From Thermoplasmata archaeon (GTDB taxonomy: Archaea > Thermoplasmatota > Thermoplasmata > Lutacidiplasmatales > UBA184), in the NCBI GenBank assembly GCA_028864975.1, contig JAGWLG010000015.1, positions 1-64,000 of the forward strand: 64,000 bases of DNA, written 5' to 3'. Under the pieces are notes generated by a model. The model was not told the origin of the DNA, ran no database searches, and saw nothing but the letters and a program-made list of their open reading frames with translations. This document shows, piece by piece, positions 33,053 through 41,074 of the stretch. A program made the position numbers and the translations under genes. Each line of letters begins with the position of its first letter. Within the stretch, counting starts at the first letter, position 1.

Positions 33053-33095
33053 GCGGAGGCGCCGAACCGGCCTCCTCCTCAGCGTCCACCAAGAC
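33040..33095 (+). promoter_or_regulatory. Leader RNA pairing between Trp codons and a downstream segment
   Basis: GTCCTGGTGG (33040-33049, over the Trp-Ser-Trp-Trp codons) can pair with CCACCAAGAC (33086-33095) at 9 of 10 positions. It encloses a second hairpin, GGAGGC (33055-33060) with GCCTCC (33070-33075), that begins three bases after the leader stop codon. A ribosome stalled on the Trp codons would block the outer pairing. This is the arrangement of segments 1 and 2 in bacterial attenuators. No bacterial-type terminator with a U-run follows, so the output may be on translation or on an archaeal termination signal. Confidence 0.5.
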
Positions 33096-33128
33096 TTGAT
33101 GAGCAGGACGGTCCGGTACCTCCCTCGC

Positions 33129-33150
33129 CTCTCCGGGAACGGAAGGAGAG
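33129..33150 (+). promoter_or_regulatory. Hairpin covering the ribosome-binding site of the first aro gene
   Basis: CTCTCC (33129-33134) pairs perfectly with GGAGAG (33145-33150) across a 10-nt loop. The 3' arm contains GGAG 11 nt before the ATG at 33160, part of the purine-rich stretch GGAAGGAGAGAAGGAA. The arm can also pair, over five bases, with the CTCCT repeats at 33072-33079. It could hide or expose the Shine-Dalgarno site according to the state of the leader. Confidence 0.45.
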
Positions 33151-33159
33151 AAGGAACGG

Positions 33160-33918
33160 ATGAACGGCAAGGAGCTGCGCCTGCGTCGACTCTTCCCTAG
33201 CCCACGGGCCCGACTCTTTGCGGTCCCCTTGGACCACAGCTTGTCGGTCGGACCCATCGAGGGGCTCCGCCAGTTGGAGCCTACGGCGCGATCGCTCCAG
33301 GAGGGCGGCGTGCGCTGCCTCATCGTTCACAAGGGGGGGGTTCGGACCATCGCCGCCTCGCTCATGCCCTCCACCCTCTTGGGGGTCCACCTCTCCGCCT
33401 CGACCTCCCTGGCCCAGGATACGGGGCGGAAGCGGATCGCAGGGACGGTCGCGGAAGCGGTCCGACTCGGCGCGGACCTGGTGAGCGTTCAGGTCAACTT
33501 TGGGGACCCGGCAGAGGGCGAGATGCTGGAGGACCTCGGGCACATGGCCGAGGAGTGCGAGGCGCTGGGGATGCCGCTCCTCTGCATGACCTACGTCAGA
33601 TCGAAGGGCAAGGAGATCGAAGAGGCGGCGCTCGCCCACGCGTGCCGGGCCGCCGCGGACCTGGGGGCCGACGTCATCAAGACCAACTTCCCGAGCTCCC
33701 ACGGGTTCCGCAGGCTCGTAGAGAGTACCCCCGTGCCCGTCCTCGTGGGGGGGGGGCCGAAGCTCGACCGGGAGGAGGACCTCCTCCAACTCGTCCGAGA
33801 CGCGACCGAAGCGGGTGCGCGAGGCATCTGCATCGGGAGGAACCTGTTCCAATCGTCGGACATTGTCGCGACCGCTCGCAAGGTCGCTTCGACGCTCGAC
33901 GGGGTCGCCAAGGGCTGA
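33160..33918 (+). CDS. aroA': 2-amino-3,7-dideoxy-D-threo-hept-6-ulosonate (ADH) synthase
   Basis: 252 residues, class I aldolase TIM barrel. It catalyses the first step of the archaeal shikimate route: transaldol transfer between 6-deoxy-5-ketofructose 1-phosphate and L-aspartate semialdehyde. The Schiff-base Lys174 lies in ADVIKTNFPSS, and FAVPLDHSLSVGP carries the conserved Asp near the N-terminus. The phosphate site is VLVGGGPKL and ARGICIGRNLFQ. It replaces DAHP synthase, which is absent. It is the first structural gene of the operon, preceded by the leader peptide and a ribosome-binding site in a hairpin. The next gene follows after 11 bp. Confidence 0.92.
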   Translation: MNGKELRLRRLFPSPRARLFAVPLDHSLSVGPIEGLRQLEPTARSLQEGGVRCLIVHKGGVRTIAASLMPSTLLGVHLSASTSLAQDTGRKRIAGTVAEAVRLGADLVSVQVNFGDPAEGEMLEDLGHMAEECEALGMPLLCMTYVRSKGKEIEEAALAHACRAAADLGADVIKTNFPSSHGFRRLVESTPVPVLVGGGPKLDREEDLLQLVRDATEAGARGICIGRNLFQSSDIVATARKVASTLDGVAKG

Positions 33919-33929
33919 GGGAGCAACGC

Positions 33930-34964
33930 ATGGACCGACAGAGGATCGTCCTGGAGCTCGAGGCGGGCGAGGCCGGCGAACGGCTTCGTGGGTACGCCGA
34001 ACGACGCGGGTTCCACCGGTTCCTCCTTGCGGTCGGCGCAGCGAAGTCCACCCTGGTCGGACGTGAGGTCGTCCTGCGCAAAGGGACCGCTCTTCGATTC
34101 CCCGGTGGGGGAGGGGAAGGCGAGGTGCTCCGGGTGGCCCGCCCTGCGGACCTCGAAGGGGTGCTTCGGGCGCTTCAGGCCCGGCCCCTGGTCCTGGTCG
34201 AATTCGATCGCGAGCGGGTCATCCCTCTGGAGAATCTCATCGCCATGCGGCAGACCGCGGGGGAACACGCTCCGGGGGCCCTTTGGGTCCGCGCCCAACG
34301 TGCCGAGGAAGTGCCGGGCCTCCTAGGTGCCCTGGAGCATGGTTCGGACGGAGCGGTCGTGGCCGTCTCGGTGACGGAAGAGATCGACCGGCTCGAGGCC
34401 CACATCGATCGCCCCCGACTCGAGCTCTCCTGGAAGATCGCCCAGGTCGCACGCGTGACGCCCGGGGGGATCGGGGAGCGCGTGGTGGTCGACACGACCA
34501 GTCTGCTTGCCGAGGACGAGGGGATGCTCGTGGGGAGCCAGGGTGCGTTCCTCCTCCTGGTGGCTTCCGAGGCGCAAGGGTCGCGCTACACGAGACCCCG
34601 ACCGTTCCGCGTCAACGCGGGAGCGGTGCACTCCTACACGCTGCTCGCCGATGGAACGACCCGCTACCTTAGCGAACTGGAGGCCGGGGACCGCGTGGTC
34701 GTGGCCCGGCCCCGAGGAGACGCGAGGAGCGTCCGCGTCGGTCGGCTCAAGATCGAGCGTCGCCCCTTCACCCTGGTCGAGGTCAAGGTGGGCGCCCGTC
34801 GCTACACCCTCTTCCTCCAGGAGGCGGAGACGGTGCGCCTGACCACGCCCAAGGGTCCCAAGCCCGTCCCGGAGCTCTCGATACGCGACCGCTTGCTGGG
34901 GGTCGAACTTCCCGCCGCACGCCACTTTGGCATGGCCGTGCACGAGACGATCCTGGAGCGCTAG
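33930..34964 (+). CDS. aroB': 3-dehydroquinate synthase II
   Basis: 344 residues from the ATG 11 bp after the previous stop; the frame is open further upstream, but only as a shadow. It converts ADH to 3-dehydroquinate with NAD+-dependent oxidative deamination and cyclisation. Family hallmarks are VEFDRERVIPLENLIA, VVDTTSLLAEDEGMLVGSQG, SRYTRPRPFRVNAGAVHSY and YLSELEAGDRVVV. It is unrelated to bacterial AroB and pairs with ADH synthase, both here and in other archaea. Confidence 0.93.
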   Translation: MDRQRIVLELEAGEAGERLRGYAERRGFHRFLLAVGAAKSTLVGREVVLRKGTALRFPGGGGEGEVLRVARPADLEGVLRALQARPLVLVEFDRERVIPLENLIAMRQTAGEHAPGALWVRAQRAEEVPGLLGALEHGSDGAVVAVSVTEEIDRLEAHIDRPRLELSWKIAQVARVTPGGIGERVVVDTTSLLAEDEGMLVGSQGAFLLLVASEAQGSRYTRPRPFRVNAGAVHSYTLLADGTTRYLSELEAGDRVVVARPRGDARSVRVGRLKIERRPFTLVEVKVGARRYTLFLQEAETVRLTTPKGPKPVPELSIRDRLLGVELPAARHFGMAVHETILER

Positions 34965-34967
34965 GAG

Positions 34968-36560
34968 ATGGGAGCGCGGGACCACGCGATCGACCCCGAG
35001 GTCCTCGCCCCCCGGCCCGGACATCCGCTCCTCGTGGCGACCCTCCCTGGCCGGAAGGCGGAGGACCTTCGAACCGAAGTGCAGCAAGCTGCCGAGGCTG
35101 GCGCCGACCTGGTCGAGTTCCGCCTGGATCGGTTGTCGCGGGGAGAGGTGGGGAGGCTCGAGAGGGTGCATGAGCTGCCGCTCCTGCACCCTTGGGTCCC
35201 CGCGATCGCCACGCTGCGCTCGAAGGCCGAAGGGGGAGAAGGCCCGGACGACCTCCCCTCGCGCCGTAAGCTCGTCCTGGAGGCCCTCGACTCGCTTCCG
35301 TTCAGTTTCGTCGACCTCGAGGTCGCGCGCGATCTGCCGATGCGGGAGGAGCTCCGGAGCGCGGAAGGCCGCCGGCTCGGGGTCGTGGGCTCGGCCCACC
35401 TGCCCGCCGGGACCCCTACGGAGAAGGCGGTCCGGACCCTTCGTGCGGCGATGCAGGGGAACGAGGTGGCCAAGGTCGTTCTCCCGGCTCCCGCGGGCCA
35501 GGTGGTCCGAGAGATCCTCCCGGCCCTGGAAAGTTTCCGAGGCTCTCCCTATGTTTGTCACACGACCGGGGGTGCCGGGTCGCTGCTCCGTGTCCTCGCG
35601 CCACGCCTCGGGATGGCCTGGGTCTACTGCCGCCTACCGGGCGACCGCGGGGTGGCGGAGGTCGAACGCTCTCAGGTCCCCCTCGATCGGATGCGGCGCT
35701 TCATCAACTCCGGTCCGGAGGCCCCCTGGATGGCGGTCGTCGGGAACCCTATCGGCCACACTCTCTCCCCCGACCTTCAGGCCTCCTTCCTGAAAGCGAC
35801 CCATACCGAGGGCATCTACGTCGCGCTCGAGCTCACGTCCGAGGAGGAGTTCATGACCGTCCTCCCGGCCCTCCGACGCTACGGGCTGCGGGGGGTGAAC
35901 GCGACCCGTCCGTTCAAGCGGGCCGCGTATCAGCTAGCCAAGGTCCGTAGCGAACACGCCAGCGCTAGCGCGGCGGTGAACACGCTCGTCGCGGACCCTG
36001 CCGATCCTACGGGGTTCCGTGGGCACAACACGGACGTCTCCGCCCTGCTTCGCTGGTGGGGAGAGCTCGAGAAGGCGGGGACCCCGCTGGACCGGGTCCT
36101 GGTGGTGGGGACCGGGGGGGCCGCGCGCGCGGCGGTGCTCGCGAGCGTCCTTCACGGAGCCCAGGTCTTCGTCCTGGGCCGCCGCCCCGAGCGGGTCCAG
36201 GAGCTGGTCCATGACTTCCCTCCCGAGACGGTGCACGCGATCCCGCCGGGGTCCCTGCGAGAGTTCCCGCTCGTCGTCCACGCCACCCCCGTGGGCCAGG
36301 AGGGGGAGGAAGGGGGGGTCCTCGAGGTCCCCCTACAACGTGCTCTCGGAAGCGGAAGCCTCTTGGTCGACCTCGTGTACCGCCCTCGAGCGTCCACCGT
36401 GCAAGACCTGGTGAAGGCCCCTGGCGCCCGCTACGTCGACGGGATGCGGATGCTCGTTTACCAGGCTGCCGAAACCTTCCGTCTTTTCACCGGGACCCAG
36501 GTCCCCGACCGTCTGGTCGAGGAGTGGGTAGCCCCCGCTGCCGAGGGGGTGGCGGCATGA
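34968..36560 (+). CDS. aroDE: Bifunctional 3-dehydroquinate dehydratase / shikimate dehydrogenase
   Basis: 530 residues, two enzymes fused. Residues 1-240 are a type I dehydroquinate dehydratase with Glu50 (VEFRLDRL), His144 (VGSAH) and the Schiff-base Lys169 (NEVAKVVLPA). Residues ~252-530 are shikimate dehydrogenase with VVGNPIGHTLSPDLQ, the catalytic Lys317 in GVNATRPFK, HNTD, the NADP-binding VVGTGGAARAA and the C-terminal VYQAAETFRLFTG. The enzyme performs two successive steps, 3-dehydroquinate to shikimate. The same order of fusion is known in plants and some bacteria; I am less sure how common it is in archaea. The start lies 3 bp after the previous stop. Confidence 0.93.
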   Translation: MGARDHAIDPEVLAPRPGHPLLVATLPGRKAEDLRTEVQQAAEAGADLVEFRLDRLSRGEVGRLERVHELPLLHPWVPAIATLRSKAEGGEGPDDLPSRRKLVLEALDSLPFSFVDLEVARDLPMREELRSAEGRRLGVVGSAHLPAGTPTEKAVRTLRAAMQGNEVAKVVLPAPAGQVVREILPALESFRGSPYVCHTTGGAGSLLRVLAPRLGMAWVYCRLPGDRGVAEVERSQVPLDRMRRFINSGPEAPWMAVVGNPIGHTLSPDLQASFLKATHTEGIYVALELTSEEEFMTVLPALRRYGLRGVNATRPFKRAAYQLAKVRSEHASASAAVNTLVADPADPTGFRGHNTDVSALLRWWGELEKAGTPLDRVLVVGTGGAARAAVLASVLHGAQVFVLGRRPERVQELVHDFPPETVHAIPPGSLREFPLVVHATPVGQEGEEGGVLEVPLQRALGSGSLLVDLVYRPRASTVQDLVKAPGARYVDGMRMLVYQAAETFRLFTGTQVPDRLVEEWVAPAAEGVAA

Positions 36561-37453
36561 GCGCCGCAGGTCCGGTGACGATGGGGCCGACGCTTCGTGA
36601 CGGCGCCTGGGGCGCCATCTCCTTCCTGAACGCGATCCCCCAGGGGATCGGCTGTGCCGCCGCGATCTCCCTTCCCGTCACGGTCGAGGTCCAGTACGTC
36701 CCGGCTCCGCCGCAGAGCAAGCCCTGGCTCGACACCACCGAGGGGGAGGCGACCCCGCTCCTGCGCTGGACCCTGGACAAGGTCTACGAGAGCGTTCCCG
36801 TCCCTCCCATCTACAAGTTCCATGTGGCGGTGAGGTCGGGGGTTCCCCCCCAAAAGGGCCTCAAGAGCTCCTCGGCGGTCTCCGTCGCCCTCGCGCGGGC
36901 GCTGCGTCGGGTCCTAGGCCAGAGCCCGACCCCTGCGGAAGTCGCCACGCTCTCCGCCAAGGCGGCCCTGGCGGCGGGGGTCTCGGTCACCGGCGCCTTC
37001 GACGACGCGCTCGCGTGCGCCATGGGCGGCGTGGTGGTCGCTGACGTCCGGGCGCACTGGCAGATGCTCTCCACCGAGGTCCCTTCGGGACTTCAGGCCC
37101 TCCTCTGGATACCGGAGACCACCCGCCCCGACCTTGCGAAGCGGAGCTCCGAGCTGAGGGCGCCCGACATGAACGCCAAGGAGGCGGTCCGCCTCGCGCT
37201 CCGGGGCGACTATCTCAAGGCGATGAAGTACAACTCGCTCGTCGTGGAGCGGGCGTTGGGTTACGATTACGCCAAGTTACGCGAGGCCGGGCTCACCAAG
37301 GGAGCGCTGTCGGCCGGGGTCACCGGGAACGGTCCGGCGGTGGCCTTCGTCTGCCCCCGGGAGCTGACCCCGCAGGTGGCCTCCGCCCTACCATGGCAGG
37401 GCGCGAAGCTGCTCACGGCGGAGTTCGTGCGCCCCGGGGTGGTGCCCGCGTGA
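36557..37453 (+). CDS. aroK: Archaeal shikimate kinase (GHMP family)
   Basis: 298 residues, ATGA overlap with aroDE. It phosphorylates shikimate with ATP. It belongs to the GHMP superfamily, not the bacterial NMP-kinase-like AroK. The ATP loop is PPQKGLKSSSA (97-107), GHMP motif 1 is WGAISFLNAIPQGIGCA, and the C-terminal motif is SAGVTGNGPAVAFVCP. GAFDDALACAMGG is also typical. This type is confined almost entirely to archaea and supports the taxonomic call. Confidence 0.92.
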   Translation: MSAAGPVTMGPTLRDGAWGAISFLNAIPQGIGCAAAISLPVTVEVQYVPAPPQSKPWLDTTEGEATPLLRWTLDKVYESVPVPPIYKFHVAVRSGVPPQKGLKSSSAVSVALARALRRVLGQSPTPAEVATLSAKAALAAGVSVTGAFDDALACAMGGVVVADVRAHWQMLSTEVPSGLQALLWIPETTRPDLAKRSSELRAPDMNAKEAVRLALRGDYLKAMKYNSLVVERALGYDYAKLREAGLTKGALSAGVTGNGPAVAFVCPRELTPQVASALPWQGAKLLTAEFVRPGVVPA

Positions 37454-38904
37454 TGGTGCCTGCCGAACGTCAACGACCCGCAAGGACCGCCACTTCGCCG
37501 GACCCCGAAGCGGCTCTTCTCAGGTTGAATGAGGGTGCGGGCCTGCCGCCGCTTCCAGGACGGGTCGTGGTCACCCCGGGCACCGCCCGCGGGACGCTGA
37601 CCGCTCCACCTTCCAAGAGCTACACCCACCGCGCGCTCGTCGTCGCCGCGCTCGCCGAGGGACCCACGAGGGTGATCGGGGGGCTCCGGAGCGAGGACAC
37701 GCTGGCCAGCCTTCGGGCGGTCATCAGGTTGGGTGGGCAGCTGCGGGCAGCCCCCCCTGAGGCGCCTCCGGGAGGGGAAAGCGTCCTTCCTCCGCTCGCG
37801 CTCGACCCTCTCCCCCTGGGCCCGAGTCATGGAGGGGTGGCGGAGATCGACACCGCCGAGTCCGGGACCACCCTGCGGCTCTTTAGCGCCGTCGCCGCGC
37901 TCCTCCCTCGTACCTCCCGCTTCTCCGGGAGTCCTTCTCTCGCCCGGCGCCCTCTGGGTGGGCTCCTCCAAGCCCTTGCTTGTCTGGGGGCCAGCTTCGA
38001 TGGCCCTCCTCCAGGTCGGTCCCTACCCTTCTCGGTCCGCGGGCCGCTCCACGGGGGGAGCGTCTCGGTCTCCGGGAGCGAAAGTAGCCAGTTCACTTCC
38101 GCGCTGCTCATCGCGCTCCCTTGCCTTGCGGAGGGCTCCGAGCTCCAGGTCGCAGGTGCGAGGGTGAGCCTTCCGTACGTGGAGGCAACGCTCGAGGTCC
38201 TGCGACAGCAAGGAGTGCACATCGAGAGCGCGCCCTCCAACCGCTACGTCATCCCGGGCGGTCAGCGCTACCGGGGAGGCCACCTCACGGTCACGGGCGA
38301 CGCCTCCTCCGCCGCGTACTTCCTCGCCTTGGGCGCCATCCAAGGTGGGCCCATCACGGTCAAAGGGGTTGACCTGCACGTCCCGCAGGCCGACCTGGCC
38401 CTGCTCCCTGTGCTCGAACGTGCAGGGGCACGCGTCCGTCGCGGCGAACGGGAGCTCACCGTGGAGCGCCGCGGGGGAAGGCTCTCGCCCTTCGAGGTCG
38501 ACCTGACGGCCTCGCCCGATCTTGCCCCCCTTCTGGCCGTCGTGGCCGCCTTCGCCCAGGGGCGATCAAAGCTGCTCGGGGCTTCCCATCTCGAGGCCAA
38601 GGAGAGCGACCGTCGACAGGGCTCCTTGAGGCTGGCCCAGGCGCTGGGCGCGAGCGCACGAGCGACCGAGGAAGGTATCGAGGTCGAGGGCCCCGTTCAG
38701 GTGTGCTCGCTGGACCTGAGGGACCTCTCGGACCACCGGATGTTCATGAGCGCCGCGGTCGCCGCTGCCGCCCTCAAGGAGCCCTCGACGCTCGAAGACC
38801 CCCGGGTGGTGCGCAAGTCCTACCCGGGTTTCCTGGAGGACCTGGGGAGCCTGGGGATACAGGTCGAAGGCGCTCGGGGGGGAGCTCCTGGGAGGTCGAC
38901 ATGA
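37453..38904 (+). CDS. aroA: EPSP synthase (3-phosphoshikimate 1-carboxyvinyltransferase)
   Basis: 483 residues; the start overlaps the aroK stop by one base (TGATG). It joins phosphoenolpyruvate to shikimate 3-phosphate. Motifs in order: APPSKSYTHRALV, TAESGTTLRLF, GSESSQFTSALL, TGDASSAAYFLAL and LEAKESDRRQG. Two segments depart from the compact core: a ~45-residue N-terminal extension and an insert near PPEAPPGGESVLPP. They account for the length above the usual ~430 and carry no known motif. Confidence 0.92.
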   Translation: MVPAERQRPARTATSPDPEAALLRLNEGAGLPPLPGRVVVTPGTARGTLTAPPSKSYTHRALVVAALAEGPTRVIGGLRSEDTLASLRAVIRLGGQLRAAPPEAPPGGESVLPPLALDPLPLGPSHGGVAEIDTAESGTTLRLFSAVAALLPRTSRFSGSPSLARRPLGGLLQALACLGASFDGPPPGRSLPFSVRGPLHGGSVSVSGSESSQFTSALLIALPCLAEGSELQVAGARVSLPYVEATLEVLRQQGVHIESAPSNRYVIPGGQRYRGGHLTVTGDASSAAYFLALGAIQGGPITVKGVDLHVPQADLALLPVLERAGARVRRGERELTVERRGGRLSPFEVDLTASPDLAPLLAVVAAFAQGRSKLLGASHLEAKESDRRQGSLRLAQALGASARATEEGIEVEGPVQVCSLDLRDLSDHRMFMSAAVAAAALKEPSTLEDPRVVRKSYPGFLEDLGSLGIQVEGARGGAPGRST

Positions 38905-39989
38905 GGATGGCGATCGGGGAAGCGCTCCGTCTCACCCTCTTTGGCTCAAGCCACGGTCCCGTCGTGGGTGCCGTGCTCGAGGGTCTCCCCGCGGGGACCC
39001 CTGTCGACCTTGAGGCGGTCCAGCGCGAGCTGGACCGTAGGCGCCCCATCGGTCGCGCGCTCGCGACCAAGCGGCGGGAAGAGGACCAGCTCCGAGTGGA
39101 ATCCGGGCTCGTCAACGGACGCACCACGGGAGACCCGCTCGTCGGGGTGGTCGAGAACCGGGACGTCCGGCGAGGGCCATACCGAGAGCTCGAGGACGTC
39201 CCTCGACCCGGGCATGCGGACTTCCCCGCGAGGATGCGATACGGCGAGGCCTTCGACCTTTCCGGAGGGGGGATCTTCTCCGGCCGGATGACCGTGGGGC
39301 TGGTCTTTGGAGGGGCGGTCGCCCGAGGCCTCCTCTCCCCTCAGGGGATCGATGTGCTCGCCTTCACCCGCTCCTTGGGAGGGGTCGACGCCTCGGCGGC
39401 CTCGCTCGAGCGACGGCTCCCTGAGCTTCGTGCCGACGTGCTGTCGCACGAGGTGGGGTGCCCGGACCTGTCCGCGTCCAAGCGGATGTCGGAGGCGATC
39501 GAGCGCGCACGGAAGGACGGCGACAGCGTCGGGGGTGTCATCGAGGTGCGGGCTGAGGGGCTGCCCGTCGGGGTGGGCGAGCCGTTCTTCGACTCGGTCG
39601 AGAGCACCCTCGCCCATGCGCTCTTCTCGGTCCCGGCGGTCAAGGGGGTCGAGTTCGGCGCGGGATTCACGGCCGCAAGGATGCGCGGGAGCGAGCACAA
39701 CGACCCGTTCTTCGTGGAGGACGGACGGGTCCGTAGCCGCACCAACCACGCCGGAGGCATCCTGGGGGGGCTCACCACGGGAATGCCCCTGGTGGCGCGG
39801 GTCGTGGTCAAGCCCACCTCCTCGATCGCCAAGGAGCAGGAGTCCGTCTCGCTGAGCACGAAGTCCTCACGTAGGCTTGTGGTCAAGGGGCGGCACGACC
39901 CATGTATCGTCCCGCGTGCGGTCCCCGTGGTGGAGAACCTCACCGCGTTCGTGCTGGCGGACCTGATGGCCCGCGGGGGGTTCCTGTGA
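38901..39989 (+). CDS. aroC: Chorismate synthase
   Basis: 362 residues, ATGA overlap with aroA. It eliminates phosphate from EPSP to give chorismate and needs reduced FMN. Motifs: LFGSSHGPVVGAVLEGLPAG, RRPIGRALATKRREEDQ, RPGHADFPARMRYGE, FGAGFTAARMRGSEHND and the C-terminal RHDPCIVPRAVPVVENLTA. Its product feeds TrpE/TrpG encoded three genes downstream. No tyrA, pheA or chorismate mutase is in the window. Confidence 0.94.
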   Translation: MRMAIGEALRLTLFGSSHGPVVGAVLEGLPAGTPVDLEAVQRELDRRRPIGRALATKRREEDQLRVESGLVNGRTTGDPLVGVVENRDVRRGPYRELEDVPRPGHADFPARMRYGEAFDLSGGGIFSGRMTVGLVFGGAVARGLLSPQGIDVLAFTRSLGGVDASAASLERRLPELRADVLSHEVGCPDLSASKRMSEAIERARKDGDSVGGVIEVRAEGLPVGVGEPFFDSVESTLAHALFSVPAVKGVEFGAGFTAARMRGSEHNDPFFVEDGRVRSRTNHAGGILGGLTTGMPLVARVVVKPTSSIAKEQESVSLSTKSSRRLVVKGRHDPCIVPRAVPVVENLTAFVLADLMARGGFL

Positions 39990-41074
39990 GCGAAGCGCGC
40001 CGGAGGACGGTGCTCCTGGGCGCGAGCGGCTGGATCGGGCAGCACTTCGCGCGGTTGTTGGACGACCATCCGTACTTCGACTCCCCGATCCTGACCGGGG
40101 CGACGAGCGCGGGGAAGAGCCTGGGCGAGCTCTGGCAGCTGGCGGACCAGCCCGTGCCCCAGGGGCTCGCAGAATCGAAGATCGAGAGGTTGACCCCTGC
40201 GGAGATCGCGCGGAGGGGGGTCGAGGTCGCCTTCAGCGCCCTTCCTTCGGGGGAGGCCGGAGCCTTCGAGGCCGAGCTCGCCCGCCGGGGGGTCGCCGTC
40301 TTCTCCAACGCTTCCGCGCATCGGATGGACCCCCAGGTCCCCTTGGTCATCCCCGAGATCAACGGGGACCATCTCGACGCCATCGAACGGCAGCCGTGGG
40401 AAGGCAGCATCGTCACGAACTCGAACTGTTCTACGGCAGGCCTCGTGCTGGCCCTCGCTCCCCTGGTGCCCTTGCTCCGGCCCAAGGAGGTCTTCGTGGC
40501 GACCTACCAGGCCCTCTCCGGGGCAGGCTACCCTGGGGTCCCCTCCCTGTCGATCGAGGACAACGTCCTTCCGTTCATCGCGGAGGAGGAGGAGAAGATG
40601 GAGCGTGAGACCGCGAAGATCCTGGGGGGCTTTCGGGGCGGACGTTTCCGTCCCCTCTCGCTTCCCGTGAGCGCGCACTGCGCTCGCGTAGGCTCCCGGG
40701 AGGGCCACCTCGAGGCCGTGACCCTCAAGGCCGGGACCCCTGCCAAGGCCTCGGAGATCGTTCGGGCTTGGGAGGACTTCCAACCCCTCTCCCCTCGAGC
40801 GCGTGGCGACCGTGAAACGCTCCCGACCGCCCCTGATCACCCCGTGGTCTACCGGCGGGAGGTGGACCGTCCTCAGCCCATCCGCGACCGTTGGGCCGGG
40901 ACCCCCGCGCGCGCACGGGGCATGGCCGTGAGCGTCGGCCGCCTCCGGGTCGACCGTGAGCATGTCCGGTTCTTCACGCTCTCGCACAACGCGGTCCGAG
41001 GGGGAGCTGGTGGGAGCGTGCTCAATGCCGAGCTCGCCCTTCGGAAGGGGCTTCTCGGAGGGCGACGGAGATGA
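39986..41074 (+). CDS. asd: Aspartate-semialdehyde dehydrogenase
   Basis: 362 residues, GTG start overlapping the aroC stop (GTGA). It reduces aspartyl phosphate with NADPH to aspartate semialdehyde. The Rossmann start is TVLLGASGWIGQHFARLL, the catalytic Cys is in VTNSNCSTAGLVLALAP, and the His lies in LPVSAHCARVGSREGH. It is of the archaeal/fungal class. Its product is a co-substrate of ADH synthase, the first enzyme of this operon, which explains its place among aromatic genes. The product also feeds threonine, methionine and lysine synthesis. Confidence 0.92.
   Translation: MSEARRRTVLLGASGWIGQHFARLLDDHPYFDSPILTGATSAGKSLGELWQLADQPVPQGLAESKIERLTPAEIARRGVEVAFSALPSGEAGAFEAELARRGVAVFSNASAHRMDPQVPLVIPEINGDHLDAIERQPWEGSIVTNSNCSTAGLVLALAPLVPLLRPKEVFVATYQALSGAGYPGVPSLSIEDNVLPFIAEEEEKMERETAKILGGFRGGRFRPLSLPVSAHCARVGSREGHLEAVTLKAGTPAKASEIVRAWEDFQPLSPRARGDRETLPTAPDHPVVYRREVDRPQPIRDRWAGTPARARGMAVSVGRLRVDREHVRFFTLSHNAVRGGAGGSVLNAELALRKGLLGGRRR

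Noticed and set aside
33075-33115. C/D-box RNA (TTGATGAG in the aro leader)
   Set aside because: The C-box-like sequence lacks a matching D box and C'/D' boxes at proper spacing.
33555-33929. Longer form of 3-dehydroquinate synthase II beginning inside the ADH synthase gene
   Set aside because: The extra 125 residues are a shadow of the upstream gene; the family starts near the ATG at 33930.
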